DNA from: CAVVSD01 sp963837655
GTDB taxonomy: Bacteria; Actinomycetota; Thermoleophilia; Solirubrobacterales; Solirubrobacteraceae
Length of the DNA: 64,000 bases
Reading direction: 5' to 3'
Assembly (NCBI GenBank): GCA_963837655.1
Contig: CAWIOK010000001.1
Location: forward strand, 1 to 64,000
Below are positions 49,904-58,373 of this stretch, piece after piece. Position 1 is the first letter of the stretch. Each line of letters opens with the position of its first letter. The translations under genes and the position numbers were made by a program. The notes below the pieces were generated by a model that was not told where the DNA came from, ran no database searches, and was given only the letters and a program-made list of their open reading frames with translations.

Positions 49904-51159
49904 CAGACGTGCACCCCGCCCTCGACCTGCTCGACGAACTGGTCGAAGGACGCGTCGATCTCGTGGGAGGTGAACGTGTCGCGCACCGCGTCGAGCGTCT
50001 TCAGTCCGTCACCGGTGATGACGAGGACGACACGCTCGTCCGGCTCGATGTCGCCGCGCGCGGCGAGCTTGGCGAGCACGGCGGTGGTGACGCCGCCCGC
50101 CGTCTCGGTGAAGATGCCGGTCGTCTCGGCGAGCAGCCGGATGCCGGCGCGGATCTCGTCGTCGTCCACGGCGTCGATGGCGCCGCCGCTGGTGCGGGCC
50201 GCGTCGAGCGCGTAGGGGCCGTCGGCGGGAGAGCCGATCGCCAGGGACTTGGCGATGCCGGTCGGGCGCACCGGGCGGCAGTAGTCCTGGCCCTCGGCGA
50301 ACGCGGTCGCCACCGGCGCGCAGCCCGTCGCCTGGGCCCCGTTCATGCGCGGCTGGTCACCCTCGATGAGCCCGAGCTCGGAGAACTCCTGGAAGCCCTT
50401 GGCGATCTTCGTGAAGAGCGAGCCGGAGGCGATCGGCGAGACCACCCGGTCCGGCGTGCGCCAGCCCAGCTGCTCGGCGATCTCGTACGCGAGGGTCTTG
50501 GAACCCTCGGCGTAGTACGGGCGCATGTTCACGTTCACGAACGCCCAGTCGCGCTCGCCGGACAGCTCGGTGCAGAGGCGGTTGACGTCGTCGTAGTTGC
50601 CCCGGATCTTCACGAGGTTCGTCCCGTAGACGCCCGTGGCGAGGATCTTCTGCTCCTCCAGGTCGGACGGGATGAACACGTAGGTCTCCAGGCCGAGCGC
50701 CGCGCCCGTCGCCGCCGTCGCGTTGGCCAGGTTGCCGGTCGACGCGCAGGCCAGCGTCTTGAAGCCCAGCTCGCGGGCACGCGCTGCAGCGACGGTCACC
50801 ACGCGATCCTTGAAGGAGTGCGTGGGGTTCGCGGAGTCGTTCTTCACCCAGACCTCGCTCAGACCGAGACGCTCGGCGAGGCGGTCGGCGCGGACGAGCG
50901 GGGTGCAGCCGGCGGGCAGGCCGGCGCGCGACGAGAGCCGGGCGGAGGGGCCGGGGGGCGCCTCCAGCGGGAGGAAGTCGGCGTAGCGCCAGATGTTCTG
51001 CGGGCCCGCCTGGATGCGGCGGCGCAGGCCGTCGACGTCGACGGACTCCGGACGCTCGTAGGACACCTCGAGCGGCCCGAAGCAGCGCTCGCAGACGTAC
51101 TTGGCCTCGAGCTCGTACTCGGCCCCACACTCACGACACCTCAAGGACTTCGCTGCCAT
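49903..51159 (-). CDS. thrC: Threonine synthase family PLP enzyme, 418 aa
   Basis: An N-terminal zinc ribbon (LRCRECGAEYELEAKYVCER) is followed by the fold-type II PLP domain: the Schiff-base Lys in NPTHSFKDRVV, the phosphate/Asn loop ACASTGNLANATAATGA, SGSLFTKIAKGF and FTETAGGVTTAV near the C terminus. Length and order match threonine synthase, which turns O-phosphohomoserine into threonine. The SAM riboswitch upstream and the sulfur-carrier gene downstream suggest instead, or in addition, homocysteine formation from an activated homoserine. That is inference. Confidence 0.88.
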   Translation of the reverse strand: MAAKSLRCRECGAEYELEAKYVCERCFGPLEVSYERPESVDVDGLRRRIQAGPQNIWRYADFLPLEAPPGPSARLSSRAGLPAGCTPLVRADRLAERLGLSEVWVKNDSANPTHSFKDRVVTVAAARARELGFKTLACASTGNLANATAATGAALGLETYVFIPSDLEEQKILATGVYGTNLVKIRGNYDDVNRLCTELSGERDWAFVNVNMRPYYAEGSKTLAYEIAEQLGWRTPDRVVSPIASGSLFTKIAKGFQEFSELGLIEGDQPRMNGAQATGCAPVATAFAEGQDYCRPVRPTGIAKSLAIGSPADGPYALDAARTSGGAIDAVDDDEIRAGIRLLAETTGIFTETAGGVTTAVLAKLAARGDIEPDERVVLVITGDGLKTLDAVRDTFTSHEIDASFDQFVEQVEGGVHV

Positions 51160-51167
51160 CTATGACC

Positions 51168-51193
51168 CCTCCGCGTTACCAAGGTGGCGGAGG
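51168..51193 (-). promoter_or_regulatory. Expression-platform hairpin masking the thrC ribosome site
   Basis: On the minus strand CCTCCGC pairs with GCGGAGG across a 12-base loop, and the second arm contains the Shine-Dalgarno GGAGG 8 or so bases from the thrC ATG. The hairpin immediately follows the SAM-I aptamer, so ligand binding probably controls translation initiation. Confidence 0.65.
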
Positions 51194-51208
51194 AACGATG
51201 GCCTCGGC

Positions 51209-51313
51209 CACATCTGTCAGGAATTGGCACCGTGCTCACGCGCGAACGAGAGCCGGTTGCCGGGGTTTCATAGGGCCAGTCCCTCCACCCCTCTGGATGC
51301 GTCCAGCTATGTG
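51209..51313 (-). promoter_or_regulatory. SAM-I (S-box) riboswitch aptamer upstream of thrC
   Basis: Read on the minus strand, the conserved S-box elements occur in order: P1 arm CACAT (51313), GGTGGAGGGACTGGCCC, TATGAAACCCCGGCAACC, a GC-rich P3-loop segment, GGTGCCAATTCC, and GACAGATG with the P1 closing arm ATGTG (51213). Spacing and length (about 105 nt) are normal. It should bind S-adenosylmethionine and reduce expression of the thrC run. Confidence 0.93.
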
Positions 51314-51367
51314 AGCAGCAAGATACCATCCGGTCTGCCATGAACCCCGACGAGCCGCGAAGTCCCA

Positions 51368-52360
51368 ATGCCGAACCTGCCACGGCCCAGACTGCGCCGG
51401 GACAGCCGCGCTCGCGGGGGTGTCGTCCCGCCGCCTGAGCCCGACCGTCCCAACGTCGAGATCATCGAGACGCCGGCACTCCGGTGGATCAACATCAAGC
51501 GCCCGCGCGCGGTCGATCGCGCCTGGCTCGAGGAGCACTTCGACTTCCACCCGCTGGACTACGAGGACGTCCTCTCGCGCAACCAGCGACCGAAGGTCGA
51601 CGAGTACGAGGACTACCTCTTCGTCGTCCTGCACTTCCCGCGGTTCGACAAGGTCGTCGGGCGGCTGAACGCCGCCGAGCTGGACGTGTTCGTCGGTCCC
51701 GACTACGTCATCACGCTCCCGAACGAGAACCTGCAGCCGGTCGAGTACCTGTTCGAGCGCTGTCGCGCCCGCGAGGACGTGCGCGACGCCCTCTTCGGCA
51801 AGGGCGCCGGCTACCTGCTCTACAAGATCGTCGACGACTGCGTCGACGCGTCGTTCCCGATGCTCAACAAGATGGGCAACAAGCTCGAGCACATCGAGGA
51901 CGACATCTTCGAGGGCCGCTCACGGGAGGTCGTGCACGCGATCTCCGACGTGAAGCAGGAGATCATCAACTTCCGCAAGATCGTACGCCCGCAGCGCTCG
52001 GCGCTGCGCGACCTCGAGCGCACCCGCCGGTACGTGCCCGAGGACCTCGAGGTGTACTTCGACGACATCCAGGACGCGAACGAGCGCATCTGGGACCTCC
52101 TGGAGAACTACAAGGAGGTCATCGAGGCGCTCGAGGCGACGAACGAGTCGGTCTTGTCGCACCAGGTCAACGACGTCCTGCGTGTGCTGACCGCCTTCAG
52201 CGTCATCGTCCTCCCGCTGACCCTCATCGCCTCCGTCGCGGGCATGAACGTCCACTTCCCCGGCTTCGACTCCAGCGGGGCGTTCTGGGCGATCATGGCC
52301 GCGATGTTCCTCGTTCTCGTCGCGATGGTCAGCTTCTTCCGGTACCGCGACTGGCTGTAG
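51368..52360 (+). CDS. corA: CorA family Mg2+/Co2+ transporter, 330 aa
   Basis: A cytosolic funnel domain with long helices (LNKMGNKLEHIEDDIFEGRS, LRDLERTRRYVPEDLEVYFD) leads to two C-terminal membrane helices. The first ends in the GMN selectivity motif (IASVAGMNVHFPG) and the second in FRYRDWL. All hallmarks of a pentameric CorA channel are present. It is divergent from the SAM riboswitch-thrC run. Confidence 0.93.
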   Translation: MPNLPRPRLRRDSRARGGVVPPPEPDRPNVEIIETPALRWINIKRPRAVDRAWLEEHFDFHPLDYEDVLSRNQRPKVDEYEDYLFVVLHFPRFDKVVGRLNAAELDVFVGPDYVITLPNENLQPVEYLFERCRAREDVRDALFGKGAGYLLYKIVDDCVDASFPMLNKMGNKLEHIEDDIFEGRSREVVHAISDVKQEIINFRKIVRPQRSALRDLERTRRYVPEDLEVYFDDIQDANERIWDLLENYKEVIEALEATNESVLSHQVNDVLRVLTAFSVIVLPLTLIASVAGMNVHFPGFDSSGAFWAIMAAMFLVLVAMVSFFRYRDWL

Positions 52361-52389
52361 GGCGACGGCCGCAGAGCAGCCTTACGCTT

Positions 52390-52405
52390 GGCGAGCAAGC
52401 TCGCC
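52390..52405. terminator. Hairpin between convergent corA and dehydrogenase genes
   Basis: GGCGAG-CAAG-CTCGCC, perfect six-base arms with a four-base loop, in the gap between convergent genes and 30 bases after the corA stop. No T-run, so a moderate terminator call. Confidence 0.45.
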
Positions 52406-52474
52406 CGGGCCCCTCCAGCGGGCCGCGCGGCGGGGCGGGTGGAGTTTGGGGCCGAGCGCAACGACCTGAGCTCG

Positions 52475-53386
52475 TCAGTACCCACGCGCCAGGTCGACGC
52501 GCCCCGACAGCTCCTCGCCGGCGATCCTCCGGCGGATCTGCTTCGTGAAGAGGCCGTACATCTCCGCGTCGGCGGCCGGGCCGAAGTTCGCGCGGTGCGG
52601 GGTGATGAGCGCCCGGGGCTCGGTCCAGAGCGGGTGGCCGTCCGGCAGCGGCTCCGGGTCGGTGACGTCGAGCGCCGCGCCCGCGATCGACCCGGCGGCC
52701 AGGGCGGCCGCGAGCGCGTCGGTGTCCACGAGCGTGCCGCGCGCGACGTTGATCAGCCAGGCGTCGCCCGACATCGCCGCGAGCTCCTCGGCACCGACGA
52801 GTCCCGCGGTGTCCGGCGTCGACGGCGCGGCGACGACCACGACATCGGCCTCCGGCAGCACCGAGCGAAGCTCGGTCACCGGCACGACGCGGTCGAAGCC
52901 GTCGACCGGGCGCCCGGAGCGGCTGACGCCCACGAACGTCATCCCCCACGGCTCCAGGAGCCGCGCGACACCTCTGCCGATCGACCCGGTTCCGACCACC
53001 ACCACAGTCGCGCCGAAGAGCGGCTGACCGCCGTTGGACGTGTCCCATGACGTCGCGCGCGCGGCGGCGTGCAGCCGGCGGCGGCCGGCGAGCATGAGCG
53101 CGACCACGTGCTCGGCGACCGCGTCGCCGTAGGCCTCCGACGCGCACGTCCACACGCGCTTGTCGTCGATGACGCCCTCGGACATCCATCGCTCGACGCC
53201 GGCCCAGGGCAGCTGCACCCAGCCGACGCCGTCGGTGAGCAGCGGCTGCAGCTCGGACGGGTCGTGATCGAGCCACACGATCGCCTCGGCCCGCGAGGCA
53301 TCGGAGACGGGCTCGGCACCGCCCGCGCGGACCGCGTCCAGCACCCCGTCGTTCACCTTCGGTCCGACGAACACGCGCAGCGACAT
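52475..53386 (-). CDS. D-2-hydroxyacid dehydrogenase family protein, 303 aa
   Basis: The NAD-binding domain has VVVVGTGSIGRGVARLLEPW and VVAAPSTPDTAGLVG; the catalytic Arg is in LINVARGTLVDTDALAAAL, Glu in VTDPEPLPDGHPLW and His in LITPHRANFGP. This is the D-isomer-specific 2-hydroxyacid dehydrogenase layout (glyoxylate/hydroxypyruvate reductase type). It starts 13 bases after the gcvPB stop, so it is the fourth gene of the glycine-cleavage operon, which fits a role in hydroxypyruvate or glyoxylate reduction linked to serine/glycine metabolism. Confidence 0.85.
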   Translation of the reverse strand: MSLRVFVGPKVNDGVLDAVRAGGAEPVSDASRAEAIVWLDHDPSELQPLLTDGVGWVQLPWAGVERWMSEGVIDDKRVWTCASEAYGDAVAEHVVALMLAGRRRLHAAARATSWDTSNGGQPLFGATVVVVGTGSIGRGVARLLEPWGMTFVGVSRSGRPVDGFDRVVPVTELRSVLPEADVVVVAAPSTPDTAGLVGAEELAAMSGDAWLINVARGTLVDTDALAAALAAGSIAGAALDVTDPEPLPDGHPLWTEPRALITPHRANFGPAADAEMYGLFTKQIRRRIAGEELSGRVDLARGY

Positions 53387-53399
53387 ATGTGGCGGGAAG

Positions 53400-54878
53400 C
53401 TACAGCGACTGACGAATGATCGGCCGCTTCGCTGCGGCGGCCTCGTCCAGGCGCCGCACCGGCGTCGTGTGCGGCGCGGTCCGCGCGATCTCCGGGTCCT
53501 CCGCCGCCTCCGCGAGGATCGCCGCGATCGCCTCGGCGAACGCGTCGAGGGTCTCGCGCGTCTCGGTCTCCGTCGGCTCGATGAGCAGTGCCTCGTCGAC
53601 GAGCAGCGGGAAGTACACGGTCGGCGGGTGGAAGCCGTGGTCGAGCAGCCGCTTGGCGAGGTCGAGCGTGCGGATCCCGAGCTCGCGCTTCATCGGCGCG
53701 CCGGACAGGACGAACTCGTGCATGCACCGCTCGCCGTGCGCGAGCGGCAGCAGCGGCGCGAGGTCGCCGAGCCGCGCCAGCAGGTAGTTCGCGTTCAGCA
53801 CGGCGGTGACGCTCGCGTCGTGCAGCCCCTCCGCCCCGAGGGAGCGGATGTAGGCGTAGCAGCGCACGAAGCACCCGTAGTTGCCCTGGAAGCCGCGCAG
53901 GCGTCCGATCGAGTGCGGCGAGTCCGCGCGAAGGTCGAAGCTGCCGTCCTCGGCGCGCACGATGCGCGGATCCATCAGGTAGGGCTCCATGCGGTCCGAC
54001 ACCGCGATCGGCCCGGACCCCGGCCCCCCTCCTCCGTGCGGCTGGGTGAAGGACTTGTGCAGGTTGAAGTGCACGATGTCGAAGCCCATGTCGCCCGGAC
54101 GGGTGACGCCCATGATCGCGTTGAGGTTCGCGCCGTCGTAGTAGAGCGTCGCTCCCACGTCGTGGACGATGCGGGCGATCTCGGCGATGTTGCCGTCGAA
54201 GATCCCCAGTGTGTTCGGGTTCGTGAGCATGAGGCAGGCCACCGAGTCGTCGGCCTTCGCCCGCAGGTCGTCGAGGTCGACGCCGCCGTCGGGCGCGGTG
54301 CCGACCTTCACGACCTGCATGCCCGCCATCGTCACCGTCGCCGGGTTCGTGCCGTGCGCGGTGTCGGGCGTCAGGACCTTCGTGCGCGTCTCGCCACGCG
54401 CCTCGTGGTAGGCGCGCGAGAGCAGCACGCCGGCCAGCTCGCCGTGCGACCCGGCCGACGGCTGCAGCGACACGTGCGGCAGCCCGCTCACCTCCGACAG
54501 CGCGCGCTCGAGGTTCCACATCAGCTCGAGTGCCCCCTGCGCCCGGCGCGGGTGCTGCAGCGGATGCAGCCGGGCGTGGCCGGGCAGCGCCGCGACGCGC
54601 TCGTGCAGGCGCGGGTTGTGCTTCATCGTGCAGGAGCCGAGCGGATAGAAGCCGGAGTCCAGATCGAAGTTGCGCTTGGACAGGTTCACGTAGTGGCGGA
54701 CGATCTCCGGCTCGGACAGCTCCGGGAGCGCCGCGGGCTCCGACCGGCGCAGCGCCGCCGGCAGCAGCGCCTGCGGATCTGCGCGCGGGACGTCGATCTC
54801 CGGCGCCACGAACGCACGCCGGCCCGGCGCGCCCTTCTCGAAGACGGTCTGCAGCCGTTCGGCGACGAGCGTCGTCAT
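53400..54878 (-). CDS. gcvPB: Glycine dehydrogenase (decarboxylating) subunit 2, 492 aa
   Basis: The start at 54878 (MTTLVAERLQTVFEKG) overlaps the gcvPA stop (ATGA). The PLP Lys is in IVHFNLHKSFTQPHGGGGPG; SKRNFDLDSGFYPLGSCTMK and QGNYGCFVRCYAYIRSLG are conserved P-protein segments. As the beta part of two-subunit P-protein it decarboxylates glycine and loads aminomethyl on lipoyl-GcvH. Confidence 0.95.
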   Translation of the reverse strand: MTTLVAERLQTVFEKGAPGRRAFVAPEIDVPRADPQALLPAALRRSEPAALPELSEPEIVRHYVNLSKRNFDLDSGFYPLGSCTMKHNPRLHERVAALPGHARLHPLQHPRRAQGALELMWNLERALSEVSGLPHVSLQPSAGSHGELAGVLLSRAYHEARGETRTKVLTPDTAHGTNPATVTMAGMQVVKVGTAPDGGVDLDDLRAKADDSVACLMLTNPNTLGIFDGNIAEIARIVHDVGATLYYDGANLNAIMGVTRPGDMGFDIVHFNLHKSFTQPHGGGGPGSGPIAVSDRMEPYLMDPRIVRAEDGSFDLRADSPHSIGRLRGFQGNYGCFVRCYAYIRSLGAEGLHDASVTAVLNANYLLARLGDLAPLLPLAHGERCMHEFVLSGAPMKRELGIRTLDLAKRLLDHGFHPPTVYFPLLVDEALLIEPTETETRETLDAFAEAIAAILAEAAEDPEIARTAPHTTPVRRLDEAAAAKRPIIRQSL

Positions 54879-56206
54879 GCCGCCACCGCCTCTCCGATGA
54901 CCCCGACGAGGCGATCGATGTCGGCCCTCGAGCGCAGCTCCGTGATGGCGACGAGCAGCGCGTTGTGCTCGGTCAGCGCGAGCCCGGGGTTCACCCCCTG
55001 TGCGGCGCAGTGCTCGACCACGTCCTCGACCGGCGTGGGGAGCGTCACGGCGAACTCGCGGATCACCGGCCGGCGGTGCAGTGCCTCGACGCCCTCGATC
55101 GCGCACAACGCCTCGCGTGCGTAGTGCGTGCGCTGCAGCAGCAGCTCACCGAGCTCGACGAGCCCCTCGCGGCCCAGCCAGGTGAGGTAGACGACGCCAC
55201 CGAGCGCGTTCAGCGCCTGCGCGGTGCAGATGTTCGACGTCGCCTTCTCGCGCCGGATGTGCTGCTCGCGGGTCTGGAGCGTCAGGACGAAGCCGCGGCG
55301 CCCTTCGGCGTCGACCGTCTCCCCCGCGATCCGGCCCGGCATCCGCCGCAGGTAGGCCTCGGTCGCCGCGAAGAAGCCGAACGACGGGCCGCCGAAGTCG
55401 AGGCGGTTGCCCAACGGCTGACCCTCGCCGACGCAGACGTCGACGCCACACTCCCCGGGCGGGCGCAGGATGCCGAGCGCGATCGGGTCGTAGGAGCCGA
55501 CGACGACCGCAGGGTCCGGCACCGCCGTGGCAAGGGACTCGGCGTCCTCGACGGCGCCGAGGAAGTTCGGGTTCTGGAAGAACGCCGCGCACGTGTCGTC
55601 GCCCATCGCGGCGGCCCATGCGTCGGGGTCCGTGCACCCGTCGCGCAGCGGCACCACCTCGAGCTGCGCACCGAAGCCGTGCGCGTACGTGCGCAGCGTC
55701 TCCAGCGCGTGTGGATGCAGGCCGGCGGACGCGACGAACGTGGTCCGCCCGTTGGCCAGCCGCGCCAGGTAGCCGGCTGAGGCGACCGCGCTGGGGCCGT
55801 CGTAGACGGAGGCGTTGGCCACCGGCAGCGCCGTGAGCTCGGAGATGGCCGTCTGGTATTCGAACATGACCTGCAGCCCGCCCTGGGAGACCTCGGGCTG
55901 GTAGGGCGTGTACGGCGTGAGGAACTCCGACCGCGACATGAGCATGTCGACGATCGCCGGGACGTAGTGGTCGTACATCCCGCCGCCCAGGAAGCAGAGC
56001 TCGTCCTCGGCGGAGACGTTGCGCGCGGCCAGATCGCGCAGGTGGGCGTAGACGTCCTGCTCCGGAGCGCCGGGAGGGAGATCCAGCGGGCGGCCGAGGC
56101 GCAGGTCGGCGGGGATGCCGTCGAAGAGGTCCTCGACGTCCTGCACGCCGATCGCGGACAGCATCGCCTCACGGTCGGCGTCGGTCACGGCGGTGTAGGT
56201 AGACAT
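54875..56206 (-). CDS. gcvPA: Glycine dehydrogenase (decarboxylating) subunit 1, 443 aa
   Basis: It starts at 56206, sharing its first base with the gcvT stop. FLGGGMYDHYVPAIVDMLMS, TPYTPYQPEVSQGGLQVMFE, SVYDGPSAVASAGYLARLAN and KATSNICTAQALNALGGVVY are the conserved blocks of the alpha half of the split P-protein. Together with GcvPB it makes the active enzyme. Confidence 0.95.
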   Translation of the reverse strand: MSTYTAVTDADREAMLSAIGVQDVEDLFDGIPADLRLGRPLDLPPGAPEQDVYAHLRDLAARNVSAEDELCFLGGGMYDHYVPAIVDMLMSRSEFLTPYTPYQPEVSQGGLQVMFEYQTAISELTALPVANASVYDGPSAVASAGYLARLANGRTTFVASAGLHPHALETLRTYAHGFGAQLEVVPLRDGCTDPDAWAAAMGDDTCAAFFQNPNFLGAVEDAESLATAVPDPAVVVGSYDPIALGILRPPGECGVDVCVGEGQPLGNRLDFGGPSFGFFAATEAYLRRMPGRIAGETVDAEGRRGFVLTLQTREQHIRREKATSNICTAQALNALGGVVYLTWLGREGLVELGELLLQRTHYAREALCAIEGVEALHRRPVIREFAVTLPTPVEDVVEHCAAQGVNPGLALTEHNALLVAITELRSRADIDRLVGVIGEAVAA

Positions 56207-57258
56207 CAGCCCTCGGCGGGATAGATCGGCTTGGTCACGATGGTGCCCTCCCTGGCCCTGCCCCGCACGTCGATCTCCAGCTTCTCACCCGCGCCGGAGC
56301 GATCGGCCGGCACGTAGGCCATCCCGATGCCGACCCCGAGGCACGGCGACTGCGTCCCGCTGGTCACGACACCACCACCGGCGACCGCGTTGCCCTGCCG
56401 GGCGATCCCGCCGTCGCGGATGACGAACGGGACGAGCCGCTCGGCCGGCCCGGCGGCGCGCACAGCGGCGACGGCGTCGGCGCCGATGAAGCCCGTCGAC
56501 TCCTTGCAACACCAGCTCAGCCCCGCCTCGATCGGCCCGCGCTCCTCCATGAGGTCGTTGCCGTAGAGGTGGAAGCAGGCCTCCAGGCGCAGGGTGTCGC
56601 GCGCGCCGAGCCCGGCCGGCGTGACGCCTGCGGCCACGACCGCGTCCCAGACGCGCTCGGCGTCCGCGGCGGCCACGAGCAGCTCCACGCCGTCCTCGCC
56701 GGTGTAGCCGGTGCCGCACACGAGCGCATCGGCGCCCGCGACCGTCAGGTGCGCCGTGCGGAACCGCGCGGGCAACTCGCCGTCGACCAGTCCGGCGACG
56801 ATCCCCCGCGCATCCGGTCCCTGCACGGCGAGCATCGCCAGCTCGTCGCGAAGGTCCAGCACCTCGAGGTCCATGCCCGCCGCGTGCCCGGCGATCCACG
56901 CGAGGTCGCGCTTGTGGTTGGCCGCGTTGGTCACGGTGAGGTAGCGGTCCTCGCCGAGGCGGTAGGTGAAGAGGTCGTCGAGGACGCCGCCGTCCTCGCG
57001 GCACATCACGCTGTACTGCGCACCACCGACGGCGATGGCCGAGACGTCGTTGGACAGCACGCGCTGCAGGAGCTCGAGGGCCTGCGGCCCGCGTGTCTCG
57101 ACCTCCCCCATGTGCGACACGTCGAAGACGCCGGCCCGCGTTCGGACCGCAAGGTGCTCCGCGCGAATGCCCTCGTACTGCACCGGCATGTCGTAGCCGG
57201 CGAACGGGATGAGCCGCGCGCCGGCGGCGCGGTGGCGGTCCAGCAGAGGTGTCTCCAT
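56206..57258 (-). CDS. gcvT: Glycine cleavage system T-protein (aminomethyltransferase), 350 aa
   Basis: The start at 57258 (METPLLDRHRAAGARLIPFA) is chosen over an upstream in-frame ATG because it leaves the operator outside the coding region. FDVSHMGEVETRGPQALELL, YSVMCREDGGVLDDLFTYRL and GYTGEDGVELLVAA carry the folate- and substrate-contact residues. It transfers the methylene group from aminomethyl-GcvH to tetrahydrofolate. It heads gcvT-gcvPA-gcvPB-dehydrogenase; gcvH and lpd are not in the window. Confidence 0.95.
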   Translation of the reverse strand: METPLLDRHRAAGARLIPFAGYDMPVQYEGIRAEHLAVRTRAGVFDVSHMGEVETRGPQALELLQRVLSNDVSAIAVGGAQYSVMCREDGGVLDDLFTYRLGEDRYLTVTNAANHKRDLAWIAGHAAGMDLEVLDLRDELAMLAVQGPDARGIVAGLVDGELPARFRTAHLTVAGADALVCGTGYTGEDGVELLVAAADAERVWDAVVAAGVTPAGLGARDTLRLEACFHLYGNDLMEERGPIEAGLSWCCKESTGFIGADAVAAVRAAGPAERLVPFVIRDGGIARQGNAVAGGGVVTSGTQSPCLGVGIGMAYVPADRSGAGEKLEIDVRGRAREGTIVTKPIYPAEG

Positions 57259-57261
57259 AGG

Positions 57262-57291
57262 TGGTCCAACCATCGGAAATTGGTCCAACCA
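57262..57291. promoter_or_regulatory. Two identical FadR-type operators upstream of gcvT
   Basis: TGGTCCAACCA occurs at 57262-57272 and again at 57281-57291, centres 19 bp apart and starting 4 bases before the gcvT ATG. TGGT-N3-ACCA is the FadR/PdhR-type GntR half-site pair. Two helically phased copies suggest cooperative repression of the operon. Confidence 0.6.
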
Positions 57292-57388
57292 CTGTCGCAT
57301 GCACGCCGGAGGGCGTCAACTCCAGACGCGGCGCATGGTGTGGGAATCCCCCGTAACAGCGCCTCCCAGACGGTGTAGACCTGCCTCG

Positions 57389-58369
57389 GTGCCCGCATCA
57401 CCCCCAGATCTCGACCGCCTCGCCGAGCTCGCCGATTCGCCCCAGGCGACCGAGCGCAGGCGGATGCTGCTCATCATCAACCCGTACGCGACGTCCATGA
57501 CGCCGCACATCCGCACGCTCGTCCTCTACGCGTTGCAGGCGCGCTATGAGGTCGACGCCGTCGACACGCAGATGAAGGGCCATGCCACGGAGCTGTCCCG
57601 TGAGGCGGCCGACGAGGGCTACGACGTCGTCGTCTCGCTCGGCGGCGACGGGACCGTCAACGAGGCTGCCAACGGGCTCGCGGGCTCCCAGACCCCGCTC
57701 ACGTGCCTGCCCGGCGGCGCGACGAACGTCCTCTGCAAGATGCTCGGCATCCCCGGCGACATCGTCGGCGCCACGGCCCACCTGCTGAAGCTCGCGGATG
57801 CCTGGCGGCCGTTCCGCGTCGATCTCGCACGGGTCAACGGGCGCCACTTCACGTTCTCCAGCGGTCTCGGGCTCGACGCAGCTGTCGTCAAGCGCGTCGA
57901 CGAGCAGCCCGCCCGCAAGTCGGCGCTGCGCCAGTGGTACTTCGGCTACAGCGCGATCCGCACGTTCGGCGCGGAGTACCTCTCCAACCCGCCGCAGCTC
58001 GAGCTGCACGCCGGCGGCCGGGTGCTCCAGGGAGTCAGCGCCGTCGTGCAGAACGGGAGCCCGTTCACGTACTTCAACGATCGCCCGCTCCACGTCGCCG
58101 ACCGCAGCCGGCTCGACAGCGGCACCCTCGCCGGCGCGGTCCTGCACCGCGCGTCGCCGCTGGACATGCCGGCGTTCATCGCCCGCCTGTTCTTCGGCCC
58201 GTCGCTCACGGGCCATCGGCGAGTGACCGGCTTCACCGACCAGGCGGACGTCCGCGTCGTCAGCCGCGACGGGCGGCCCGTGCCGCTCGAGGTCGACGGC
58301 GACTGGATCGGGGACGTCACCGAGGCCGACTACGGCATCACGCCGGGCGGCCTCTCCGTCATCGCCTGA
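57389..58369 (+). CDS. Diacylglycerol/lipid kinase family protein, 326 aa
   Basis: The GTG at 57389 starts a short head before the DAGK catalytic domain: RMLLIINPYATSM, VVSLGGDGTVNEAANGLAGS (nucleotide-binding GGDGT) and LPGGATNVLCKMLGIPGDIV. The C-terminal beta-sandwich is typical of YegS/DgkB-like enzymes and ends VPLEVDGDWIGDV. It phosphorylates a lipid such as diacylglycerol. It is divergent from gcvT and 4 bases from the downstream MarR gene. Confidence 0.9.
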   Translation: MPASPPDLDRLAELADSPQATERRRMLLIINPYATSMTPHIRTLVLYALQARYEVDAVDTQMKGHATELSREAADEGYDVVVSLGGDGTVNEAANGLAGSQTPLTCLPGGATNVLCKMLGIPGDIVGATAHLLKLADAWRPFRVDLARVNGRHFTFSSGLGLDAAVVKRVDEQPARKSALRQWYFGYSAIRTFGAEYLSNPPQLELHAGGRVLQGVSAVVQNGSPFTYFNDRPLHVADRSRLDSGTLAGAVLHRASPLDMPAFIARLFFGPSLTGHRRVTGFTDQADVRVVSRDGRPVPLEVDGDWIGDVTEADYGITPGGLSVIA

Positions 58370-58373
58370 CGCG

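Noticed and set aside
57259..57388. Glycine riboswitch upstream of gcvT
   Set aside because: No aptamer core is present in the 130-base gap; the two palindromic operators explain the conserved-looking sequence.
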